Shown piece by piece: positions 56,040-63,877 of a stretch of 64,000 nt of DNA. Each line of letters opens with the position of its first letter. Positions within the stretch are counted from its first letter, which is position 1. The translations under genes and the position numbers were made by a program. The notes beneath the pieces are model-generated. The model was not told the origin of the DNA. It searched no databases and saw only the letters and a list, made by a program, of their open reading frames with translations. The DNA comes from Ferruginibacter sp. (GTDB lineage: Bacteria; Bacteroidota; Bacteroidia; Chitinophagales; Chitinophagaceae), in contig JAQBNH010000011.1 of the NCBI GenBank assembly GCA_028288705.1, positions 62,001 to 126,000 of the forward strand. The letters are read 5' to 3'.

Positions 56040-56660
56040 ATGACAGAAAATAAAGTCAGCACCCTCTTCCTTGATATTGGCGGCGTATTATTATCGAAAG
56101 GCTGGGGGCATGAATTCAGGTACCAGGCGGCGGATAAATTTGGCCTGGACAGGGATGAGATGGAGGATCGTCACCATGAAGTGTTCGTGCCGCATGAAGA
56201 AGGCAGGATGACGTTAGCTGAATACCTGGACATTGTGGTATTTTATAAAAAGCGTGAATTTACCTACCAGCAATTCCGCGATTACATGTGCTCGTTATCA
56301 ACGGCAGACAATGAGATGATTGCCTTCATTAAAGCATTGAAAGCGCAACATGGTCTGAAGATCGTTGCGGTTAATAATGAATCGCGGGAACTAAATAATT
56401 TTCGCATCAATAAGTTCGGACTGAATGAATTCATCGACTTCTTCGTCTCTTCCTGTTACATCGATCGCAGGAAACCCGGTAAAGGAATTTTCGACCTTGC
56501 ACTGGAACTGGCGCAGGTGGCGAAGGAAGCAATTGTTTACATCGATGATACGAAAATGTTTGTGGAAGTGGGGCAGGAGTTGGGGCTTACCAGTATCGCC
56601 CATAAAAATTGGGAGGATACAGCGAAGCAGTTAGCCAGCCTGGGATTAGCGCTTCGTTAA
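56040..56660 (+). CDS. HAD superfamily hydrolase
   Basis: A 206-residue haloacid-dehalogenase-like phosphatase. Motif I reads LFLDIGGVLLSKGW, where the first Asp is kept but the second position is Gly rather than Asp (DIGGV), as in several HAD IA proteins. Motif II is VAVNNES and motif III/IV is RKPGKGIFDLAL plus VYIDDTKMFVEVG. The start at 56040 gives MTENKVSTLFLDIGG; an upstream frame runs into repeats. Substrate unknown; phosphoglycolate or sugar phosphatase-like. Confidence 0.75.
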   Translation: MTENKVSTLFLDIGGVLLSKGWGHEFRYQAADKFGLDRDEMEDRHHEVFVPHEEGRMTLAEYLDIVVFYKKREFTYQQFRDYMCSLSTADNEMIAFIKALKAQHGLKIVAVNNESRELNNFRINKFGLNEFIDFFVSSCYIDRRKPGKGIFDLALELAQVAKEAIVYIDDTKMFVEVGQELGLTSIAHKNWEDTAKQLASLGLALR

Positions 56661-56707
56661 CTTCTTTTCCCGGGCGAAAAGCCTTCCTTCATGCACAAAT
56701 GCAAGCG

Positions 56708-56872
56708 ATGAATAAACAGGACTCGAAAAATACCTGCGCCTTGGTGCGTGACACACGGACCCGGACGGGACTATTTTTTCATCAATAAACGGGGGATCAT
56801 GAATAAGCTGCGCCTTGGTGCGTGACACACGCACGGGGACGGGACTATCTTTCCATCAATAAACGCGGGATT
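56708..56872 (+). repeat. Tandem duplicated leader of the aldolase gene (74 bp unit)
   Basis: The 74-base unit CTGCGCCTTGGTGCGTGACACACG... through ATGAATAAG is present at 56734-56807 and again at 56808-56881. The second copy's ATG (56873) is the aldolase start; the first copy's ATG (56799) opens a 9-codon frame ending at 56825. A third ATGAATAA at 56708 precedes both. Sequence identity between the two units is high with a few substitutions. Confidence 0.85.
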
Positions 56873-57868
56873 ATGAATAAGCAAATTTTAACAGAGACGA
56901 TTGAGCAACTTTTCGCGAATGGAAAAGGATTGCTGGCCATGGATGAAAGTACGGCTACCGCTAATAAGCGCTTCGCGGCGGCAGGCATCCCGCAAACGGA
57001 AGAGATGCGCCGCCGGTATCGCGAAATGATCATCACAACGCCTGGTTTGTCGGAGAGCATTGGCGGGGCGATCTTATTTGATGAAACGATCCGGCAGCAA
57101 ACCGCAACCGGCATTCCCTTTATACAAGTTTTGCAAGATGCGGGCATCATACCGGGGATTAAAGTAGACCAGGGCACAAAACCACTGGCCGGTTTCCCCG
57201 GTGAGAAAATTACCGAAGGACTCGACGGCTTGCGGGAACGATTAGCCGAATATAAAACCCTGGGTGCCCGTTTCGCCAAATGGCGTGCCGTGATCACGAT
57301 TGATAAAAACATTCCCACAGAAGCGTGTATAGCGGCCAATATGCAGCAGCTGGCCTTGTATGCCGCGCTGTGCCAGGAAGCGGATCTCGTTCCGATGGTG
57401 GAACCCGAAGTATTGATGACAGGGGACCATACGATCGGGCGATGTTACGATGTGACGGAAAAGTGCCTGAAGCAGTTATTTGATCAGTTGTATTTGTTTA
57501 ACGTGGACATCGAAGCGATCATCCTGAAACCCAATATGGTGATTGCGGGAGAAGCGGCTTCGCAGCAGAATACGGTGGATGAAGTAGCAGCAGCGACCGT
57601 GAATTGCCTGCGTGCATCCGTTCCCGTTGCCGTACCTGCCATTGCGTTTTTATCGGGCGGACAAACACCGGAGATGGCTGCGGCCCATTTGCTGAGTATG
57701 CATAAAAATTTCCGCAACCAACTGCCGTGGATTCTTTCCTTTTCTTTTGCCCGTGCGATCCAGCAACCGGCCTTAGATACCTGGAAAGGGCAGGAGGCGA
57801 ATGTGGCAGCAGCCCAACGACTGCTCTACGAAAGAGCGAAACTTGATGCAGCAGCAGTTTCCAGCTAA
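56873..57868 (+). CDS. Fructose-bisphosphate aldolase, class I
   Basis: A 331-residue Schiff-base aldolase of the animal-like class I type. The N-terminal KGLLAMDESTATANKRF, the segment ARFAKWRAVITIDK (catalytic Lys in KWR), MVEPEVLM and the Schiff-base Lys in ILKPNMV are all present, with FLSGGQTPEMAAAHL near the phosphate site. It splits fructose 1,6-bisphosphate in glycolysis/gluconeogenesis. The start is inside the second leader copy. Slightly shorter than the animal enzyme (about 360) because the C-terminal arm is reduced. Confidence 0.93.
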   Translation: MNKQILTETIEQLFANGKGLLAMDESTATANKRFAAAGIPQTEEMRRRYREMIITTPGLSESIGGAILFDETIRQQTATGIPFIQVLQDAGIIPGIKVDQGTKPLAGFPGEKITEGLDGLRERLAEYKTLGARFAKWRAVITIDKNIPTEACIAANMQQLALYAALCQEADLVPMVEPEVLMTGDHTIGRCYDVTEKCLKQLFDQLYLFNVDIEAIILKPNMVIAGEAASQQNTVDEVAAATVNCLRASVPVAVPAIAFLSGGQTPEMAAAHLLSMHKNFRNQLPWILSFSFARAIQQPALDTWKGQEANVAAAQRLLYERAKLDAAAVSS

Positions 57869-57878
57869 CTAACAAAGG

Positions 57879-58067
57879 AGAAAAATGGTTTCTTGCAAGG
57901 CACGCAAGGGAGCAAGGCCGCGAAGAAAAATTACACTGTTAAACTCCGTGTTCAACTCTGGTAACTCTGTGGTAAAGCCTTCGTGCGTCTTTGTTTTTTT
58001 GTGCCTTAGTGGCAAAAAACTTTGTGGCACTCTGTGAAAAAACTCCTTTAACTCTGTGGTAAACTAT
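57879..58067. repeat. Interspersed repeat block between aldolase and lipoprotein genes
   Basis: Plus-orientation words: GCAAGGCACGCAAGGGAGC, CTCTGGTAACTCTGTGGTAAAG, TGTGCCTTAGTGGCAAAAAAC and CTTTAACTCTGTGGTAAACT, ending 6 bases before the ATG at 58073. Same family as the blocks at 47.5, 53.1 and 58.5 kb. Confidence 0.7.
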
Positions 58068-58072
58068 CAATC

Positions 58073-58495
58073 ATGAAAACAATTTGTCCAATTTTCATTT
58101 TATTACTCCTTCTTCTTTCCTGCAGTCAGCGGAATATCCCGGCTACGCCTAACCGCGATGTCTCTCTTGTCAAACTGCACGAAGGCCCGTGGATGACGAA
58201 CTTTAAAAACGAAGTCTTTACCCGCTGCCTGCACAAAGTATATCCCGCGGAATTGACCCGCCGTATCGATTCAACAGATGCCTCCAGTGCCGCCAATAAA
58301 GAATGCTTGAATTATGATTCCCAAGTGCTGCAACTTGCAGACAGCCTCGCAACTGCATTTGCCAACCGACCAGCCGCTTCCTGGACAATTGAAAATAAAA
58401 GAGTGACGATGAATGTTTGCCTGCAATACCGAAATAGTTCGGAGTTGGATTCGATTGCAGTGAGGTTTTATAACAGAGTGGAATTAAAGAATTAG
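58073..58495 (+). CDS. Small lipoprotein, unknown
   Basis: A 140-residue protein with a lipoprotein signal (ICPIFILLLLLLSC, lipid Cys at 17). The mature part has several conserved-looking Cys (C41 region TRCLHKVYP, NKECLNYD, MNVCLQYR) that may form disulfides. No domain recognised. It is directly preceded by a repeat block. Confidence 0.65.
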   Translation: MKTICPIFILLLLLLSCSQRNIPATPNRDVSLVKLHEGPWMTNFKNEVFTRCLHKVYPAELTRRIDSTDASSAANKECLNYDSQVLQLADSLATAFANRPAASWTIENKRVTMNVCLQYRNSSELDSIAVRFYNRVELKN

Positions 58496-58698
58496 AACGT
58501 TTCCCGCAAGGCACGCGAAGGAGCGAAGGCGCAAAGTGTAAAGTAAAAATTCAAGCGTAAAAAAGATGCTCAAAAAGTACAGAAACCAACATATGGAACA
58601 TCACTTCTTTGTGATTCTTTGTTTTTAGTGTCTTAGTGGCGAATACGCTGTGAATCTCCGTGCTCAACTCTATAAGCTCTGTGGTAAAGACTCAAATA
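58496..58698. repeat. Interspersed repeat block upstream of mntA
   Basis: Contains CCCGCAAGGCACGCGAAGGAGC, CTTTGTGATTCTTTG, TTAGTGTCTTAGTGGCGAATACG, and AAGCTCTGTGGTAAAGAC at the end. No gene is seen between 58496 and 58805 apart from the promoter and operator elements described separately. Confidence 0.65.
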
Positions 58699-58754
58699 TC
58701 TGCTGCCCTAAGCACTGCGTTGTATCTATATCTCCGCTACCCTTCAAGATTCGA

Positions 58755-58768
58755 CACGGAATTCCGTG
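58755..58768. promoter_or_regulatory. Perfect palindrome CACGGAATTCCGTG upstream of mntA
   Basis: A 14-base perfect palindrome located 13 bases before the -7 box of the mntA promoter, i.e. about at the -33 region. It is well placed to be the operator through which the antitoxin or toxin-antitoxin complex represses its own genes. Confidence 0.5.
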
Positions 58769-58781
58769 AGATAAAATCACG

Positions 58782-58789
58782 TAAATTTG
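58782..58789 (+). promoter_or_regulatory. Bacteroidota -7 box TAAATTTG upstream of mntA
   Basis: TAAATTTG matches TAnnTTTG and lies 16 bases before the ATG at 58806; the palindrome at 58755-58768 is just upstream. Confidence 0.55.
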
Positions 58790-58805
58790 TCTGGCATAAT
58801 TAACA

Positions 58806-59108
58806 ATGAAAAGACTGGAAACATATACAGAAGCCATAATTAAACTTTGTGAAACGCATAAAGTTAAAAGCCTCTACGCATTCGGTTCTGTTTTGACTGA
58901 CAATTTTAATAAGGAAAGTGACATCGACCTGATTGTCGACTTCACAAACATAGCGGTAGAAGATTATGCAGACAACTACTTCGACTTCAAATTTTCTTTA
59001 CAGGACATATTTAAAAGAGACATTGATCTTTTGGAAGAGAAAGCGATAAAAAATCCATATCTCAGACAGTCTATTAACAAACAAAGACAACTTGTTTATG
59101 GACATTGA
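58806..59108 (+). CDS. mntA: MntA-type minimal nucleotidyltransferase antitoxin
   Basis: A 100-residue nucleotidyltransferase with the family motif G27-S28-x10-D39-x-D41 (GSVLTDNFNKESDID). MntA proteins neutralise the HEPN toxin HepT by adding AMP groups to a Tyr next to its catalytic site. The gene overlaps the start of hepT by 11 bases, the usual arrangement. All catalytic residues are intact. Confidence 0.88.
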   Translation: MKRLETYTEAIIKLCETHKVKSLYAFGSVLTDNFNKESDIDLIVDFTNIAVEDYADNYFDFKFSLQDIFKRDIDLLEEKAIKNPYLRQSINKQRQLVYGH

Positions 59109-59436
59109 TATTAAAGCCTGGCTTCATGATATTTTGAATGCCATTATGGAAATTGAAAGTTTCATAATTGACATTAATAAGTAGTTTGTGAGATATCAAA
59201 GTGACCTCCGTACCAAACGAGCTGTAGAAAGAAATATTGAAATAATAGGCGAAGCTTTAAGCCGTATTCTAAAACGTGACGAAACAATTCTGATATCAAA
59301 TTCAAGAAAAATAGTTGATACACGAAACAGAATTATTCACGGTTATGACGCTGTATCTGATGATGTGATTTGGGGCATAGTTATCCGGCATCTCCCAATT
59401 TTACAATCAGAAATCCAGGAATTATTGGACGAGTAG
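59098..59436 (+). pseudogene. hepT: HepT-like HEPN toxin interrupted by an amber codon
   Basis: From ATG at 59098 the frame reads MDIDIKAWLHDILNAIMEIE and continues to K28, then TAG at 59182, then without a shift FVRYQSDLRTKRAVERNIEI to the stop at 59436. The part after the TAG is a normal HepT (DUF86) domain with the RNase motif R76-x4-H81-x-Y83 (RNRIIHGY), the Tyr being the site AMPylated by MntA. The single nonsense codon either inactivates the toxin or is bypassed; GTG at 59188 could restart an N-terminally shortened form of 82 residues. Confidence 0.82.
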
Positions 59437-59597
59437 GAAATGCTTCAGAATTATATTCGGCAGCCGCCATCCTGGCGGACAGTGGTTCTAAATTTCCGCT
59501 TTTAGTTATAAATTTAACTTCAGTCCGGGCTGACGTTTAGTCGACCCTAACTGCACAAAGCCGCGAACGTTATACGAAATAATTAAAAGCCTCCATT

Positions 59598-60173
59598 TTG
59601 AAAGTACCATTTGATGAAGCACGTATTCTTTCGCTGCTGACAACTGAAGAGCAAAATGCATTTAGTTTTTCAGATCATATCTTTAGGCCAACTACGTTAA
59701 TTTATAATACCAAGGATCTTGCACCCTGTTATAAAAAAGCGATTCAACGCCTTAGTTCCCATAAGTTTGAAGTGTTTAAATTAAATCCGATTTCTGTTGC
59801 TGTTGTTCTCGCATTTCTTATTTTCTTCTTAGGGCGTTCGATGTTTATTACTCATTCATTTAATCCATTCATTCTTTCATTTGTTTTATTTTTAGGCATC
59901 GCCTTCATCGCATATATCAATGCTGATGAAATGAAAATCTGTTTAGAAATTTCCGCATCAGGGATCCAGGTAAATGAAATCTTTTATACCTGGAACAGCG
60001 TTTATGAAACCTATATCGTTTCCCGACCACAGGGAAAAACATATTTGCATTTTTTAATTATTGCTACAGATTCTGGTATATATGACAGATATCAAATCAC
60101 TAATCTGGAAAAATGGGTATCCATTGACAGCAAACTATCTGCTTACATAGAGTACTACAAAAATTTCGTATAA
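59598..60173 (+). CDS. Two-helix membrane protein, unknown (YcxB-like)
   Basis: A 191-residue protein with two adjacent hydrophobic helices (about 64-80 and 88-106) between soluble ends. The C-terminal half has strands of the form LEISASGIQVNEIFYTWNSVYE and YLHFLIIATDSG, resembling YcxB-like PH-type domains. The start is TTG at 59598. It is AT-rich compared with the housekeeping genes to the left, and sits in a row of unrelated small genes. Confidence 0.55.
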   Translation: MKVPFDEARILSLLTTEEQNAFSFSDHIFRPTTLIYNTKDLAPCYKKAIQRLSSHKFEVFKLNPISVAVVLAFLIFFLGRSMFITHSFNPFILSFVLFLGIAFIAYINADEMKICLEISASGIQVNEIFYTWNSVYETYIVSRPQGKTYLHFLIIATDSGIYDRYQITNLEKWVSIDSKLSAYIEYYKNFV

Positions 60174-60375
60174 CAGCATTTTGACAAAAGCCGTGCAGAC
60201 ACAATCTATCACAGCATTAATTATCCCCGGCTTTTGAGCTGAAAGAGAACAAAAACGCTTTGCATTAAAACAAGCATTAGTTTCATAACTTAGTTCAACT
60301 CAGGTCGGAATGCTAATTCCGGCCCTTGCTGAGCCGTTTCGTTAAATGTCCTACGTAACCGCCATTACATTCAAT

Positions 60376-61047
60376 ATGAAAATTGCAACCTGGAATATTG
60401 AAAGACCTTCCCCAAACGGACACAAAAGTCCCAATATTGTTGAGTACCTGCAAAAACTAAATGCAGACATTTTAGTTTTAACTGAGACAAATGAATGCAT
60501 AGACTTAGGGAGTGCTTATGAAGTATTTCACACGGAAATATTTCCAGGCGGTTTCTACAAACCCGGCGACAGGCAGGTAAGTATTTTTTCAAAGTATCCC
60601 ATCATCAGGCAAATTCAAACCTTCCGGGCAGATACAAGTTTATGTCTGGCAATAGACACACCGTATGGAGAGTTGGTTGTTTACGGAACGATTATCGGGA
60701 ATCTTGGTAATCGTGGAGACCAGTTTAAACTTGACCTTGACCATCAATTAGCGGATTTTGAAAGGATCGGAAAGGACGTGCATTTTTGCATTATGGGAGA
60801 CTTAAATATCTCTTTCTCCGACAACTTTTATTTTACCGACGCAGGAAGAAAAATGCTCACCCATTCATTTGGGAATTTGGGAATGAAACTTATGACAGAA
60901 CAGATTGCTCAAAACATCGACCACGTAGTGTTGACAAAAGATTTCATTGCCGATAAAAAGATAAAAAGCGGGTTTTGGAATAACACGGAAAATAAATCAA
61001 CCAGGCTAAGCGATCATAAAGGCGTGTTTGTGGAGATATTTGAATGA
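60376..61047 (+). CDS. Endonuclease/exonuclease/phosphatase family protein
   Basis: A 223-residue EEP-fold enzyme. Motifs: MKIATWNIERPSP, DILVLTETNE with the metal Glu, CIMGDLNISF, QNIDHVVL and RLSDHKGVFVEI with the catalytic Asp-His. This family cuts DNA, RNA or phosphoester bonds; which one is not clear. ATG at 60376 is the typical EEP start; an upstream ATG at 60346 adds ten residues. Confidence 0.75.
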   Translation: MKIATWNIERPSPNGHKSPNIVEYLQKLNADILVLTETNECIDLGSAYEVFHTEIFPGGFYKPGDRQVSIFSKYPIIRQIQTFRADTSLCLAIDTPYGELVVYGTIIGNLGNRGDQFKLDLDHQLADFERIGKDVHFCIMGDLNISFSDNFYFTDAGRKMLTHSFGNLGMKLMTEQIAQNIDHVVLTKDFIADKKIKSGFWNNTENKSTRLSDHKGVFVEIFE

Positions 61048-61316
61048 GAGGGGAAAGTGCTTTTCACCTGGACCCAGCCTGTATCCAATTGGGATCTACA
61101 TTGCAAAAATAATCGTTAGTGCACATCGAGGCTTATAGTCCCTGCACGGAATGAAGTTGATCTAGCGCAGCTTAACTTCAGATTTTATTTATACATTTAG
61201 TCCCACTACTGTTGGGATTATAGGCAGACAGTTGGTCCGTTGCCGAATTGCAAAAAAGCCTCAAACACTGTGAATTATTCCATGTTAACAAGATGGCATC
61301 TAAAAGAATCAAAACC

Positions 61317-61724
61317 ATGAGACTTATTATTCTTCTTTTCTTAATGGCTAATGCTTTTTGTGCTTATTCGCAACTATTTATTGGCGATTCAAAAAGGGAT
61401 GTCAAAGCTGCTTTAGTAAGCAGTAATGCAAAATTTTCTGAGGCAAAGCTTACCGACAGTACCAGTCGGATATCATGGCTTAAAGAAAATGAGTTTCAGA
61501 TGATTTGGGTATTGAATCAAAAAGACACAGTTATCAGGCAGACGCTTATTCCTGAGAAAGAGAATGGCATAAATGAATTTGTAAAATGGTTTAATAAAGA
61601 TTTTGTAATAATATCTCCGACTGAGTGGAGAAATTACAGGAACGGAATTATCTACGAAATCAAAATGGAAAATTTACTCAATGAGCATATTTTTGCTATA
61701 ACACTTTTCCGAAATCATAACTAA
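61317..61724 (+). CDS. Exported protein, unknown
   Basis: A 135-residue protein with signal peptide MRLIILLFLMANAFCAYSQ, which fixes the start at 61317. The mature part has an alternating strand pattern (ISWLKENEFQMIWVLNQKDTVIRQTLIP) and no recognised domain. Confidence 0.55.
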   Translation: MRLIILLFLMANAFCAYSQLFIGDSKRDVKAALVSSNAKFSEAKLTDSTSRISWLKENEFQMIWVLNQKDTVIRQTLIPEKENGINEFVKWFNKDFVIISPTEWRNYRNGIIYEIKMENLLNEHIFAITLFRNHN

Positions 61725-61778
61725 TGCCCTTTCCAAAGCGCGTGTCGCACAACAGAAATTTTAAAAAATCAACAGACC

Positions 61779-62516
61779 ATGCATTTCAAAATATTTTTGA
61801 CTTTTATCTTCACAACAATTGTTTTTTGCGCCCTCGCGCAGATAAAGTCGGCAGAGGTTTCTGTAGTCAAAGATGGCCATGTAAAATTTGGAATACTTAG
61901 TGAATCGGGAGAATTACTGGTTCCGGCTAATTTTGAAAACATAGTAAGAAATGACCCTTACTACTTTGTAAAACAAGATGGCCTTTGGGGATGTTATACA
62001 AAAGGAAAAATCTTCATTCCTGCAGCTTATGAAGCTGTGTCGTTCAAAATTACTTCTAAATTAATCAAGGTAAAGAAAAACAGCAAATGGGGGTTTGTTG
62101 ATTTTAATAATAACGTTAAAATTGATTTCAAATATGATCAGGCCTGCAACTTTGATAACGGCTTAGCTTTGGTTCAGCTGGATGGGAAGAATTATCTAAT
62201 CAATCAAGATGATAAAATCATAAAATCAGGTGTTGCCGGGCGGGAATTTTGTATGGAAGATTTGAGTGAAGACGTTGCTATAAAAAATCAGTTTTCAGAC
62301 AGTTTACTTCAAATCAGAAAAAGCGATGGAAAGTATGGCGTTGTTGAAATAGCAACCGGGAAAGTCATCATTCCCTTCAATTACGATGAAATAAAAGATT
62401 ATTTTAACGGCATCATTAAAGTAAGAAAAGACTCAAAATGGGGGGCATACAAGGATAACGGAATATTAATTACAGAACCAAAATATGATTCAATAGGTAT
62501 ATTCTGGGCTCCCTGA
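61779..62516 (+). CDS. Exported WG-repeat protein
   Basis: A 245-residue protein with signal peptide MHFKIFLTFIFTTIVFCALAQ. It holds several WG repeats of the type Gly-x-Trp-Gly (QDGLWGCYTKGKIFIPAAYE, KNSKWGFVDF, KDSKWGAYKDNGILITEPKYD), each of about 35 residues. WG-repeat proteins are beta-rich binding proteins; no enzymatic role is indicated. Confidence 0.8.
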   Translation: MHFKIFLTFIFTTIVFCALAQIKSAEVSVVKDGHVKFGILSESGELLVPANFENIVRNDPYYFVKQDGLWGCYTKGKIFIPAAYEAVSFKITSKLIKVKKNSKWGFVDFNNNVKIDFKYDQACNFDNGLALVQLDGKNYLINQDDKIIKSGVAGREFCMEDLSEDVAIKNQFSDSLLQIRKSDGKYGVVEIATGKVIIPFNYDEIKDYFNGIIKVRKDSKWGAYKDNGILITEPKYDSIGIFWAP

Positions 62517-62678
62517 CTTTCTACCATTGTAACTGATGATTTCCCCTCTTTATAAACACCGGGATTTTGCAACGACAAAGCGTTCTATCATGAAAATTCT
62601 ATTTGAAAAAGTAGCGGTTATTTCCCAGTCAATGGTAAACTTCATGGTGAGCAATAATATTAATAAATTTTATGCATC

Positions 62679-62939
62679 ATGTATGATCTTGCCTTTTTGC
62701 AATTAGCTCATAAGGGCAGTTCTTCTAATAAAGAAGAATTAAAAGACTGGCAATGTTGTGGTTGTTTTTATTGTATGCAGAGGTTTGAAACAAAAGAGGT
62801 CGTTGAATATTTTGAAGAAAGTTTGAAGGAAGGAGAAACGGCTGTGTGTCCAAAATGTGGAATAGACAGCGTCTTAAGTGATAGATTTCCTGTTGCTGAC
62901 AAGGAATTTCTTGAGGCGATGAACGCGTATTTCTTTTGA
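62679..62939 (+). CDS. Small zinc-ribbon-like protein, unknown
   Basis: An 86-residue protein with two Cys pairs: CCGCFYC (around 26-32) and CPKCGID (58-64), a spacing that fits a zinc ribbon. The middle is acidic (EVVEYFEESLKEGE). It is a cytoplasmic protein with no signal. Function unknown. Confidence 0.55.
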   Translation: MYDLAFLQLAHKGSSSNKEELKDWQCCGCFYCMQRFETKEVVEYFEESLKEGETAVCPKCGIDSVLSDRFPVADKEFLEAMNAYFF

Positions 62940-62978
62940 TAAAGCAGATCCGATTTACACTCATAAATTACACCGTCC

Positions 62979-63197
62979 ATGCCCATAATTGTCAAACTTA
63001 CCAACCTGATGCGTGAGAGAAAGGTTAGCCTGAATGAGTTAAGCAGAAGAGTAGGCGTTACGCTTTCAAATCTTTCGATCCTGAAGAATGGAAAAGGTAA
63101 AGCTATCCGGCTGGAACTTGTGGAAGCTATTTGTAAAGCACTGGATTGCCAGCCTGGCGATCTGATGGTTTATGAATTTACGCAGATGATACTTTGA
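62979..63197 (+). CDS. XRE-family transcriptional regulator
   Basis: A 72-residue helix-turn-helix protein: LMRERKVSLNELSRRVGVTLSNLSILKNGKGKAIRLELVEAICKALDCQPGDLM is a complete Cro/C1-type domain with little else (YozG-like size). It starts 39 bases after the zinc-ribbon gene. It may regulate itself or the neighbours; there are no palindromes in its short leader that I can identify as sites. Confidence 0.85.
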   Translation: MPIIVKLTNLMRERKVSLNELSRRVGVTLSNLSILKNGKGKAIRLELVEAICKALDCQPGDLMVYEFTQMIL

Positions 63198-63260
63198 TCC
63201 TGAGTTTCACCCGGAAATACAAAGTCGTTGTACAAACACCTCTGAGGTTCTACCATTTTT

Positions 63261-63334
63261 ATCCTTTTCAATCCCATCCTTTCGTATCCCTTCATGTCCT
63301 TTCGCATCCTTTCATCTCCATTCGTGTCCATTCG
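63261..63334 (+). repeat. 10-bp tandem repeat, ATCCTTTC type
   Basis: At least six consecutive 10-base units run from 63275: CATCCTTTCG, TATCCCTTCA, TGTCCTTTCG, CATCCTTTCA, TCTCCATTCG, TGTCCATTCG, preceded by ATCCTTTTCA and ATCC. The period equals about one helical turn. It lies in the spacer before the last gene pair. Confidence 0.85.
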
Positions 63335-63385
63335 ACGCCCTGCTAATTTTTTTATGTTTCATCTTGTCGGCCTAAATCAAATTTT

Positions 63386-63877
63386 ATGCAGACAACTGAA
63401 TATATATTTTCAAAAAGGGAAAACATTCCCGCGCTGACGGAAGTCGCGTTTTTATTAAGCATGGCCTGTCTCTGGCCAGGTTCATCGTTGCCGTCGAAAG
63501 AAACGCTCCATTTCCGCCGGCTTATCCGCGGATACTTTTTACAGGCCGCCCAACCGTTCGAAGCCTACCTGCGTTTTTGCCAGCAGGTGCTGAACTACCA
63601 GAGACGGTTAAACGCCGCGATGGATGATGAGATCCGGTTACCTGCCAGGGAATGGATAAAGATGGTAGATAGCGAATGGTTAGGCAGGGACTGCAAAAGA
63701 TCCACGAACAACGAAAGTATGGCACTGGGTTACGCGCTATTAGATATGATCGAAGAGGGTGCTTGCGTTGCGGCTTATTGGGAGCAGTGGTTTGAGGACC
63801 GCAAGCTCACGGAAGCATCGCTGCTGTTTGGCGATATCAGCCAGCAATTATTAGCTCAGAAAAAGTTAGCGAGATGA
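63386..63877 (+). CDS. Unknown protein, first of an overlapping gene pair
   Basis: A 163-residue, mostly helical protein (MQTTEYIFSKRENIPALTEV...) with Trp- and Leu-rich helices and no signal. Its stop overlaps the next ATG by four bases (ATGA), so it is translationally coupled to the following gene, which looks like a DNA-binding protein. I do not recognise a family. The pairing suggests an accessory module running on past the window edge. Confidence 0.5.
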   Translation: MQTTEYIFSKRENIPALTEVAFLLSMACLWPGSSLPSKETLHFRRLIRGYFLQAAQPFEAYLRFCQQVLNYQRRLNAAMDDEIRLPAREWIKMVDSEWLGRDCKRSTNNESMALGYALLDMIEEGACVAAYWEQWFEDRKLTEASLLFGDISQQLLAQKKLAR

